Source of the DNA: UBA4093 sp036676455
Lineage (GTDB): Bacteria; Cyanobacteriota; Sericytochromatia; S15B-MN24; UBA4093
DNA length: 64,000 nucleotides
NCBI GenBank assembly: GCA_036676455.1
Contig: JAKFCW010000077.1
Coordinates: 1 to 64,000, forward strand
Reading direction: 5' to 3'
A program made the position numbers and the translations under genes. Of the stretch, positions 32,928-40,420 are shown piece after piece (positions within the stretch are counted from its first letter, which is position 1; each line of letters opens with the position of its first letter). The notes below the pieces were generated by a model. The model did no database searches. It worked only from the letters and a program-made list of their open reading frames with translations, and was not told where the DNA came from.

Positions 32928-33818
32928 ATGAAGGGTTCGCAAATGCAGAAGGCGATTGGGGGAATGCTGGGTCTGCTTCTGCTGGCCGGCTGTGGACAAC
33001 TTCCCGGCGTGGGGTTGAACGGCTCTGACGCTTACTCGGTCGACGCCTCCGCCAAGAAGTTCAAGTATGCGCTCGGCGCGGACATCTCCAAGGATCCCGG
33101 CGTCAGCCTCGACGAGACCTTCGATACGCAGGCCCTCCCCGTCAAGATCGACCTGCGCAAGGATATGAGCCCGGTGCGCAACCAGGGCAACTTCGGCTCC
33201 TGCACCTCCTTTGCCACCATGGGCCTCCAGGAATACCTGCTCAAGAAGCAGGGCCGCTACACCCAGCAGGCTCCGGCCTTCAACTGGTACCAGTCGCGCC
33301 GCCAGACCGGCTCGAAGGGAGTCGACAACGGCGTTCCGACCGAGTTCGCGGTGAAGATGCTGGACGCCTACGGCTCGGTCTCCGAGTCGGACATGCCTTA
33401 CCTCACGGCCTCTAAGCAAAAGGACGAAACGGCTCGCCTCGGCTTCCTCACCCAGCAGCCCTCCAGCGAGCTGACCGCGAAGGCCAAGAAGAACCGGATC
33501 GTCACCGGCTACAAGACCGTCACCACGCTCAGCGGCGTGAAGAAGAGCCTCTCGGACGGCATGCCCGTCGTCCTGGCGATGCGCGTCTTCAGCAGCATGA
33601 GCAGCACCCCCAAGTCGGGCCTGCTGCCGATGCCGACCACCAAGGACACCTTCCAGGGCGGCCACGCGGTGCTCGCCGTGGGCTACGACAACGAGAAGCG
33701 AGTCATCATCGTCCGCAACTCGTGGGGTACCGACTGGGCCGACGGCGGCTACTTCTACATGCCTTACGAGTACCTGAAGTTCGGCGGCGTCCGCCTGGCG
33801 GTGGTTCCCAAGATCTAA
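32928..33818 (+). CDS. Papain-like cysteine protease lipoprotein (C1A)
   Basis: A 296-residue lipoprotein with a papain-fold protease domain. Lipobox LLAGC with C22. After a 50-residue linker or short propeptide comes KIDLRKDMSPVRNQGNFGSC, with oxyanion Q86 and catalytic C92 (GSCTSFA). H246 is in GGHAVLAVGYD and N264 in VRNSWGTDWADGGYFYMPY, completing the triad. Bacterial C1A proteases are uncommon compared with S8 or M4 types. No disulfide-rich insertions are seen. The ATG at 32928 follows GAAAGGTCGTGACGC; M6 is an alternative start with no better ribosome-binding site. A UUCG-loop terminator ends the unit. Confidence 0.94.
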   Translation: MKGSQMQKAIGGMLGLLLLAGCGQLPGVGLNGSDAYSVDASAKKFKYALGADISKDPGVSLDETFDTQALPVKIDLRKDMSPVRNQGNFGSCTSFATMGLQEYLLKKQGRYTQQAPAFNWYQSRRQTGSKGVDNGVPTEFAVKMLDAYGSVSESDMPYLTASKQKDETARLGFLTQQPSSELTAKAKKNRIVTGYKTVTTLSGVKKSLSDGMPVVLAMRVFSSMSSTPKSGLLPMPTTKDTFQGGHAVLAVGYDNEKRVIIVRNSWGTDWADGGYFYMPYEYLKFGGVRLAVVPKI

Positions 33819-33836
33819 CTTCCGACTCGAGTCTCG

Positions 33837-33871
33837 AGGGGCCGCTTCACTTCGGTGAAGCGGCCCCTTTG
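33837..33871 (+). terminator. Intrinsic terminator with TTCG tetraloop
   Basis: A 14-base-pair stem (33837-33850 with 33855-33868) is capped by TTCG and followed by TT. Confidence 0.9.
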
Positions 33872-33958
33872 CCCATGTTATGGATCGATCACAGATCCTG
33901 AGAGGGTTTTGGGCGATCATGGGGGTCATCAGGCCCGGATGGCCTTAGAGGAGCCCCC

Positions 33959-35743
33959 ATGCAGGAACCATCGATCCGCAGCTTCACCCTGGATTACTAC
34001 CGTAGCCTCGGGGCCGAGCTGACCCCTCTCGACGCGACCGCGCGCCGGTGGGAGGTCCGCTGGCCTCAGCGGCGCCTTTCCATCACCTTCGATCACGCGT
34101 CAGAAGCGGCCGATGCCCCGTCCGATCTCGCCGAGCTGCGCCCGATCACCCCGGTGAGCCCTCACTGGCGGGCGATCCTCGAGGAATGTACGCGCGAGCA
34201 GACGGTCTCGTACCGGCACGTGGTCTCCCGCCCGATCGACCAGCCGGCCCAGCTCTTCGAGCGGATCCTGCCGGGGGGCTTCCGGGTCGAGAGCGCACGA
34301 CTGATCGAGGTCCTGCCGCGCACGGCGATCGCCTTCACCCACCGCGTGACCTACGAGGCTCCCGCCATGAGCGCGCGCGACGAGGAGCTGTACCTCGACG
34401 CGATCGACCCTAACACGGGCGATCGCCTCGACGTGCTCTCCGAGGCCTGCTTCAGCTTCCTCACCATCCCCGTCGATCCTCCCCAGCATCCCTCCTACCA
34501 GCTGGAAAACCTTCATGAGCGGGCGATCGCCTGGCTGGACGCCCGGACCGAGCAGAAGGGCTTCGAGCTGGAGCGCACGCTCGCCCCGAGGCTGGAAGCC
34601 GCCGAGGCGCGGGTTCGCGAGACGATCGCGGGCCAGGTCGCCCTGATCCTCCAGGACGAGGAGAAGGCCATGATCGCGAGGCTGGAAGACCTGGTGCGCC
34701 GCAAGGCCGAGACCAAGATCCCCCAGGCGATCGTCAAGCTGGAAGAAGAGGCCGAGCGCCTGATCATCGAGATCGAGCACCTGCACGTACAGCGTGAGCT
34801 CGAGGCCGAGGGCCTGCGCCGCGACGAAGCCGCCCGCCTGGAGGCCGAGCGCGCCCGCCACGAGGTCACCATCGACACCCGGCTGGTCGGCGTCTGCCAC
34901 GTCTCCTACGATGAGGTGCGCTACGAGCTGAACCTGCTCCGTGGTTCCGAGCGCGGACGCCTCACCGTCGCCTTCCTGCCCACCACCGGTGAGCTCTTCT
35001 TGCCGGCCTGCCCCCAGTGTGGCGACGAGATCCGGCAGCCCGGCTTCCTGGACAACGGCCAGGCGTGCTGCCACCGCTGCTCGGCCAGGCACCGGGCGGC
35101 GTCGGCCGGCGCGCCCACGGCCATTGAGACGGTGGCCTGCGATCGCTGCGGTACGGAGACGCCTCATTCGCTCGTCCAGCGGTGCCACCTGACCGACACG
35201 CCCTACTGCGTCGCCTGCGCGCTCGACTGCGTGGAATGTGGCAAGGTCACCCGCCGCAACCTCTTGCGCCCCAGCCCCTCGGGGCGGGGCATGGTCTGCC
35301 CGGATCACCTGATCTCCTGCGCGACCTGCCACCAGAGCGCCCTGCCGCGCGAGACCTTCAAATGCCCCATCTGCGAGGATCGCCACTGCCTGGCCGAGGC
35401 CGATCACTGCCCCTCCTGCGCGATGCCCGCCTGCCGGCGCTGCTCGCGGGTGGTGCTGGGCCGCTGCCTGGCCTGCACCCAGCTGAAGCGGGTCCGCGAG
35501 GACCATCCGCACGTCGCGATCATCCGCTCCCAGTACCCGGATCTCGCGCGCCGGCGGCTGACCTGGCGCTGGTCAAAGGCGGGAGAATTCGCGCTCGTCG
35601 AGTGGCAGAGCCTCTCGGGAGCCTGGGGACGGTTCGTCATCAACACTCAGGACCACCTCCTCTTGTCTCAGACGCGCCAGAGCGCCATGGCCAACCTGTC
35701 GAGCCGGGTCCTCGCGTACTTCGGCTGGAACTCCGAGAGGTAG
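33959..35743 (+). CDS. Coiled-coil protein with multiple zinc-ribbon motifs, unknown function
   Basis: I do not recognise this 594-residue protein as a named family. Residues 1-190 form a mixed domain beginning SIRSFTLDYYRSLGAELTPL and including WPQRRLSITFDH and LRPITPVSP, wording that recalls regions attached to some bacterial SNF2 helicases. Residues 195-310 are a long charged coiled coil. Residues 351-506 hold about ten C-x2-C pairs (CPQC, CHRC, CDRC, CVAC, CVEC, CATC, CPIC, CPSC, CRRC, CLAC), enough for four or five zinc sites. A C-terminal 85-residue domain follows, ending LSSRVLAYFGWNSER. The ATG follows AGAGGAG. A role with nucleic acids and with the nearby SNF2 ATPase is inference. 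Confidence 0.7.
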   Translation: MQEPSIRSFTLDYYRSLGAELTPLDATARRWEVRWPQRRLSITFDHASEAADAPSDLAELRPITPVSPHWRAILEECTREQTVSYRHVVSRPIDQPAQLFERILPGGFRVESARLIEVLPRTAIAFTHRVTYEAPAMSARDEELYLDAIDPNTGDRLDVLSEACFSFLTIPVDPPQHPSYQLENLHERAIAWLDARTEQKGFELERTLAPRLEAAEARVRETIAGQVALILQDEEKAMIARLEDLVRRKAETKIPQAIVKLEEEAERLIIEIEHLHVQRELEAEGLRRDEAARLEAERARHEVTIDTRLVGVCHVSYDEVRYELNLLRGSERGRLTVAFLPTTGELFLPACPQCGDEIRQPGFLDNGQACCHRCSARHRAASAGAPTAIETVACDRCGTETPHSLVQRCHLTDTPYCVACALDCVECGKVTRRNLLRPSPSGRGMVCPDHLISCATCHQSALPRETFKCPICEDRHCLAEADHCPSCAMPACRRCSRVVLGRCLACTQLKRVREDHPHVAIIRSQYPDLARRRLTWRWSKAGEFALVEWQSLSGAWGRFVINTQDHLLLSQTRQSAMANLSSRVLAYFGWNSER

Positions 35744-35809
35744 ATTCCGAAGGCCTCCGAAACGTTCCCTTCGGTAATGATTCCGGATGCCAGGCGTTCC
35801 ATGTGGAGA

Positions 35810-35815
35810 TACACT
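35810..35815 (+). promoter_or_regulatory. -10 box directly before the sensor kinase gene (leaderless)
   Basis: TACACT ends 6 bases before the ATG at 35822. The nearest purine-rich run (GAGGG) is too close to the ATG to act as a ribosome-binding site. Confidence 0.35.
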
Positions 35816-35821
35816 GAGGGC

Positions 35822-37258
35822 ATGACCAAGAATCCGCGCATGCGAACCTTGTTGCCGCTCGTCACCCGGTCGTGGCGAAACCTCTCCCTGGGCGTGAAGG
35901 TCCTGTTCTGGGGGCTGGCCTCGATCATGCTGGTGACCGGGGTCCTGATGATCACCGCGTACGTCAGCGCGGAGTCGAGCTTGCACAGCCAGGTCGCGCG
36001 CCAGGTCCAGAACGAGCTCACCGTCTTCCAGCGCTTCTACCTCCTGGAGCGCCAGACCTACCCGCATCAAGAAGCGGCGCGGGTCGCCACCCAGGAAATG
36101 ACGGACATGATGGGCGGGATCGCGGCCATCTTCGTGGACGGCAAGCCCGTGACCGCCTCGGGGCTGCCCATGAGCCGCCTGGTGCCGCCGGGCCCGCCGG
36201 GCCGGGACGGCCTCTCCGTGCTCAAGGTGAACGGCATGGAGTACGTCACCCTCACCCAGACCCTCTACAGCGCCGACGGCCGGGTGGTGGGCACCGCGAT
36301 GCGCGGCGTCCCGAAGCGACAGATCGCCGAGATGCTGCAGCGCCACGCCTGGGGCATCTTCTCGATCTCCGGGACGGCCATGCTGATCGCCTTTGGCGGT
36401 TTGCTCTGGCTTTCGAACCAGATCGTGAGGCCGCTGCGCAACCTCATGCATGCCTCGGCGTCCCTGCTCGATGAGCCCACCCCCGTGCGCGGCAAGGACG
36501 AGGTCGGCCAGCTGTCGACCGACTTCCAGCGCATCGCCGAGCGGCTCATGGCGCAGCAAGCCCAGCTCGAGGAAGCCCATTTACAGCGCGGTCAGTTGCT
36601 CGAGAAGGTCATCACGGCCCAGGAGGATGAGCGCAAGCGGATTTCGCGCGAGCTTCACGACGAGACCGGGCAGTCTTTGACGTCGTTGCTGGTCGGACTG
36701 AAGATCGTCGACAAGTCTCCGACCCTGGAAGAGGCGCGAAAGCGGATCTCCGAGCTGCAGGAGCTGACGAGCCGGACGCTCGAGGAGGTTCACAAGCTCT
36801 CGGTCGAGTTGCGTCCGACGCTGCTCGACGACCTCGGGTTGATTGCCGCCTTGCGCTCGTATTCCAAGGACTTCAGCCAGAAATACGGGGTCAAGGTGGC
36901 CTTCCATGCCTCGGGCTTCGAGCAGCGGGTGCCGCCGCTGGTGGAGGTCACCGTCTACCGCGTGGTGCAAGAGGCGCTGACCAACATCGCCAAGTACGCC
37001 TCGGCGAAGACCGTGCACCTGAAGTTCGAGCGGCATGGCGCGAAGCTGCAGGCCCAGGTCTGCGACGACGGGATCGGGTTCGATCCCGAGCATGTGCTCG
37101 CCCAGAAGCGCAAGGAGAACCGGCTTGGCTTGCTGGGCATGCAGGAGCGCGTCACCCTGCTGGGCGGCAACTTCAGCCTCCGCTCCGCGGAAGGCGAGGG
37201 CTGCTGCATCGATCTAGACATCCCGCTTTCCTCCGGCGTACCGGAGACCCTCACCTAG
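35822..37258 (+). CDS. NarL-type sensor histidine kinase (HAMP, HisKA_3)
   Basis: A 478-residue membrane sensor kinase. A first membrane helix at about 26-47 (VLFWGLASIMLVTGVLMITAY), a periplasmic sensor of about 130 residues, a second helix (SISGTAMLIAFGGLLWLS), then a HAMP domain. The dimerisation/phosphoacceptor domain is HisKA_3 with the histidine in RISRELHDETGQSLTSL, and the ATPase domain has EALTNIAKYASA, DDGIGFDP and GLLGMQERV, all typical of NarX/DegS kinases. The signal is unknown. Start ATG at 35822 fits the -10 box; earlier in-frame ATGs would lie upstream of the transcription start. The response regulator gene follows after 66 bases. Confidence 0.93.
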   Translation: MTKNPRMRTLLPLVTRSWRNLSLGVKVLFWGLASIMLVTGVLMITAYVSAESSLHSQVARQVQNELTVFQRFYLLERQTYPHQEAARVATQEMTDMMGGIAAIFVDGKPVTASGLPMSRLVPPGPPGRDGLSVLKVNGMEYVTLTQTLYSADGRVVGTAMRGVPKRQIAEMLQRHAWGIFSISGTAMLIAFGGLLWLSNQIVRPLRNLMHASASLLDEPTPVRGKDEVGQLSTDFQRIAERLMAQQAQLEEAHLQRGQLLEKVITAQEDERKRISRELHDETGQSLTSLLVGLKIVDKSPTLEEARKRISELQELTSRTLEEVHKLSVELRPTLLDDLGLIAALRSYSKDFSQKYGVKVAFHASGFEQRVPPLVEVTVYRVVQEALTNIAKYASAKTVHLKFERHGAKLQAQVCDDGIGFDPEHVLAQKRKENRLGLLGMQERVTLLGGNFSLRSAEGEGCCIDLDIPLSSGVPETLT

Positions 37259-37324
37259 CCGTCCACCATACGTTTGCCGCGGCGGGAGACCGCGCCGAAT
37301 GAAAGCAGAGAAAGGGGCCGAAAG

Positions 37325-37987
37325 ATGCCACCGACGCTTCCCAAGATCCGGATCCTCGTCTCGGACGATCATGCCATCCTGCGCTCGGGACTCAAGATGC
37401 TCCTCTCGGCCGAGCCCGACATGGAAGTGGTCGGCGAGGCGACGGATGGTGAAGAGGCGATCGCCCTCGCCGAGCAGCTCCACCCCGATCTCGTCCTGAT
37501 GGACGTGTCCATGCCCCGGGTGAACGGGATAGAGGCCACGGCCGAGATCAAGCGCCGGCTGCCCCAGGTCAAGGTCCTCGTGCTAACCATGCACGAGAAC
37601 GAGGAGTACCTCTTCCGCACCCTCAAGGCGGGAGGTTCGGGCTACGTCCTCAAGAAGGCCGCCGACACCGAGCTGCTCGACGCCATTCACCAGGTGATGG
37701 AGGGCGGCGCCTTCCTGCGGCCCTCGGTGACCAAGGCCCTGGTCCAGGACTACCTCGAACGGGTCGAGACGGGCGAGGAAACCGATTCCTACGGCCTCCT
37801 GACCGAGCGCGAGCGGCAGATCCTCAAGCTGATCGCCGAGGGCTTCACCAACCAGGAGATGGCCAAGATGCTCGTCATCTCGGTGCGCACCGTCGAGACC
37901 CACCGTGCCCACCTGATGGACAAGCTGGGCATGCACACCCGCTCGGAGCTGGTGAAGTACGCCCTGCGCAAGGGCTTGCTGGACTAG
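37325..37987 (+). CDS. NarL/FixJ-type response regulator
   Basis: A 220-residue DNA-binding response regulator, clearly the partner of the kinase just upstream. The receiver has the acidic pair in VSDDHAILRSG, the phosphorylated aspartate in LVLMDVSMPRVNG, and the T and K in LVLTMHEN and GYVLKKA. The LuxR-type helix-turn-helix is LTERERQILKLIAEGFTNQEM followed by SVRTVETHRAHLMDKLGMHT. Start ATG at 37325 follows GAAAGGGGCCGAAAG. Its stop codon overlaps that of the convergent acyltransferase gene by 4 bases. Confidence 0.96.
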   Translation: MPPTLPKIRILVSDDHAILRSGLKMLLSAEPDMEVVGEATDGEEAIALAEQLHPDLVLMDVSMPRVNGIEATAEIKRRLPQVKVLVLTMHENEEYLFRTLKAGGSGYVLKKAADTELLDAIHQVMEGGAFLRPSVTKALVQDYLERVETGEETDSYGLLTERERQILKLIAEGFTNQEMAKMLVISVRTVETHRAHLMDKLGMHTRSELVKYALRKGLLD

Positions 37988-38805
37988 AAGTCGGAATCCT
38001 CGAAAAGGGGCCCCGTCATGGGCTTTCGTCCCCCGATCCGCTTGGCGGAGGGAGGCTTGCCTTGGGCCAGCGCAACGACCTCGTCGCGAACTACCTGAAC
38101 GATCCGCTTCACGGCCTCCTCCTCGCGCTCGGGGGGGAGGTCGTAAAAGTTGTCGAAGGCCAGCGGCTTTCCGATGGCGATGCGCGCCTGACGATAGACC
38201 ACGCCCAGCACCTCGCCCCGGTCCCAGCTCTGGTTACCGGGGTCGAGCTGGCGCAGGACGGCGGAGGGGATCCGGAGCAGAACCTCTTCCTCCTCGCCGG
38301 TGATGGCGATCGGGATGACCGGCAGGTCGGGGATCCGCATCTGCATGAGCAGGCGGGCGAACGAGGAGTGAAACGGCGAGACGGTGCCCGGGGGCGAGCC
38401 GTTGACGAAGTTGTCGACGCCCTCGGGGAAGACCCCGACCACGCGGCCCCGAAGCAGCAGGCGCTTGGCCTTACGCATCAACTCCTGGCTTCGGCCGCCC
38501 TGTGAGACCGGAAGGACGATGTTTCCGGTCGAGCGAACCATCTCACGAGTGACGGGCAGCTGACTCATGAACGCGGCGACCACCCAGTGCACCCGGCGGG
38601 GAAGCTCGGCGCTCAGGATGAACGGGTCGGTCATCGTGCGATGATTGGGGACCAGCAGCGCGGGCCCTTCGGACGGGATGTTCTCCAGGCCGGTGATCGT
38701 CGTGTCGACGAGCTGGTTCTTGATGATCGGCGCGAGCACCGACTTGAGGGTCTCGTACCAGAGGTCCTGGCTGAGGACCGTCATCTCGGTGGGGAATTTG
38801 AACAT
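37984..38805 (-). CDS. plsC: 1-acyl-sn-glycerol-3-phosphate acyltransferase (PlsC family)
   Basis: A 273-residue lysophosphatidate acyltransferase-type enzyme of phospholipid synthesis. The catalytic H-x4-D motif is NHRTMTD, and motif III is GVFPEGV. The sequence VHWVVAAFMSQLPVTREMVRSTG and the downstream PVIPIAITG fit the family. Strong membrane helices are not obvious, which suits a peripheral enzyme. Start ATG at 38805 is set by the GGAGG 6 bases before it; the longer open frame has no ribosome-binding site. The C-terminal 40 residues are charged and not conserved in the family as far as I know. Confidence 0.88.
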   Translation of the reverse strand: MFKFPTEMTVLSQDLWYETLKSVLAPIIKNQLVDTTITGLENIPSEGPALLVPNHRTMTDPFILSAELPRRVHWVVAAFMSQLPVTREMVRSTGNIVLPVSQGGRSQELMRKAKRLLLRGRVVGVFPEGVDNFVNGSPPGTVSPFHSSFARLLMQMRIPDLPVIPIAITGEEEEVLLRIPSAVLRQLDPGNQSWDRGEVLGVVYRQARIAIGKPLAFDNFYDLPPEREEEAVKRIVQVVRDEVVALAQGKPPSAKRIGGRKPMTGPLFEDSDF

Positions 38806-38888
38806 CCGGCCTCCAGGTGACGGTATATCGAGCGCTGCAGCGTCAGCATAGCAAAGAGCCGTTCCGGGACGCAAGGCGAACGCCCGCT

Positions 38889-39869
38889 CTACGGGAGCGG
38901 TGGCGCGGGCGTCTCTGCCGAAGACGCATGCATGGCATGATGCGCGATCATGCGCCTGGCATTCCGGTAGAGCACCCATTCCGCCTCTTGAGGTTGAATG
39001 GCTTGGCGGACGTTGGACAGGGCGACGTCCTGCTGGAGCAGGGGAAAGTCCGAGCCCATCAGGACCCGGTGGACGCCCAGGCGGTCGATGGCCTCGCGGA
39101 TGATCTCGGGGGGCTGCCAGGAGGTCTCGACGTGGACGTTGAGGTAGCGCTCGCCGAGCTGAAGAACCTTCTCATGCTGATCCCAGCCGATGTGCCCGAG
39201 GACGATCGGAATCTGATCGAAGCGCTGGATGAAGGTTTCCATGAGCATGACGTCGTCACAGTGATCATGCAGCGGGAAGGGGAAGGTTCCCGCGTGCACG
39301 AAGACCGGAAGGTGGTTGGCCTGGGCAAAGGCCCCCAGCTCCATCATCTCGGGCGCCACCGGATGCGGGCCCGCCACCGGGGGATGGATCTTGAGCCCCA
39401 CCACCTGCCCGGAATCGACGTAGGCCTGCAGGCGCTCGAGGTAGCCCGGCTCATGCGGATCGACCGCGCAGTAGACCGAGATCCGGTCCCGGTAAGGGGC
39501 CACCGCGTTGAGGACCTCCATCGTCCCGATGAAGGGCTCGATGACGCAAACCACGGCATGGTCGATGCCGTTGCGATCCATGGACTCCAGGAACTTCTCG
39601 ACCCGGTACTTGTTGAGCAACCTCAAGAGTTCGTGAAATCCCAGGAAAGTCATTTCCCGGTAGACGCCATGAAAGCGCGTGTCGCGGCCGTAGCGCGCGA
39701 AGAGGTTCACGCCGCCGTAGAGCCAGGGCTCGAACATGTCCGCGAGGCGGTGCAGCAAGGGATACTGCGGGATCTCCGAGAGATCCATCTCGTCGGTGCC
39801 CTTGATATGGGCGTGGTAGTCGATGATGGGGCCGGAATACGCTCCGGAGCCGAGGACTTTCACGGGCAT
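38889..39869 (-). CDS. Amidohydrolase family protein (amidohydrolase_2 type)
   Basis: A 326-residue metal-dependent TIM-barrel hydrolase or decarboxylase of the amidohydrolase-2 group (ACMSD-like). Metal ligands: H-x-H in IIDYHAHIKG near residue 19, H in FVHAGTF, H in VLGHIGWDQ and D in LMGSDFPLL. The conserved lysine-histidine pair in GLKIHPPV is also there. Such enzymes act on cyclic amides, lactones or aromatic acids; the substrate cannot be read here. It follows no pathway neighbours and stands as a single gene between the acyltransferase and the lone response regulator. Confidence 0.85.
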   Translation of the reverse strand: MPVKVLGSGAYSGPIIDYHAHIKGTDEMDLSEIPQYPLLHRLADMFEPWLYGGVNLFARYGRDTRFHGVYREMTFLGFHELLRLLNKYRVEKFLESMDRNGIDHAVVCVIEPFIGTMEVLNAVAPYRDRISVYCAVDPHEPGYLERLQAYVDSGQVVGLKIHPPVAGPHPVAPEMMELGAFAQANHLPVFVHAGTFPFPLHDHCDDVMLMETFIQRFDQIPIVLGHIGWDQHEKVLQLGERYLNVHVETSWQPPEIIREAIDRLGVHRVLMGSDFPLLQQDVALSNVRQAIQPQEAEWVLYRNARRMIAHHAMHASSAETPAPPLP

Positions 39870-39989
39870 GGCGTCACCCTCCTCTTCCTCTCATACCCGC
39901 GCCGAAACGCCCGGGTCGAAGCGTCAAGGCTCATTATACGACGGGGCCTGCCGGCGTGATCGCATTCTTCACTCCTGTTTGGCAGAATG

Positions 39990-39998
39990 TGCTATTCT
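39990..39998 (+). promoter_or_regulatory. Extended -10 promoter of the lone response regulator
   Basis: TGCTATTCT gives TGn plus TATTCT (39993-39998); the ATG at 40009 is 10 bases on, with no Shine-Dalgarno sequence between. A leader of at most a few bases is expected. Confidence 0.5.
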
Positions 39999-40008
39999 CG
40001 ATCCTGTT

Positions 40009-40413
40009 ATGAAGAATCTTCACATCTTGGTCGTTGAAGACGAGCCGTCGAATCGAGAAATCGCCGAGGTCATCCTGACCAGCTACGGCTGCCAAGTCAC
40101 CTGCGCCGAGAACGGCCAGGAGGCCCTCAGGCTTTGCCATGACCAGGATCAGGTCTTCGACGCGGTTCTCATGGACGTGCTCATGCCCGTCATGGATGGC
40201 CTCGAGGCCACCCGTCGCCTGCGGGAGCATCCCAAGACCCAGGATCTCGTCATCATCTGCGTCTCGGCCAAGGCCTCTGGCTCCGATCAAGGAGCGGGCC
40301 TCAGCGCCGGCTGCGACACCTACGTGCGCAAGCCCTACAAGCGCAAGGAGCTCCTCCAGGCGCTCTCCGACGCCCTGCTAACCAAGGGCATCATCGATAC
40401 CCCGCTCATCTAA
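40009..40413 (+). CDS. Single-domain response regulator (CheY-like)
   Basis: A 134-residue stand-alone receiver domain: acidic pair in HILVVEDEPSNREIAEV, phosphorylation site D in AVLMDVLMPVMDG, S/T position in CVSAKA and lysine in YVRKPYKRKE. No output domain, so it probably acts by protein-protein contact or in a phosphorelay. It resembles receivers attached to hybrid kinases in wording (EDEPSNREIAEVILTSYG). No kinase is adjacent. The ATG at 40009 is fixed by the -10 box just upstream. Confidence 0.93.
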   Translation: MKNLHILVVEDEPSNREIAEVILTSYGCQVTCAENGQEALRLCHDQDQVFDAVLMDVLMPVMDGLEATRRLREHPKTQDLVIICVSAKASGSDQGAGLSAGCDTYVRKPYKRKELLQALSDALLTKGIIDTPLI

Positions 40414-40420
40414 CCGCCTC

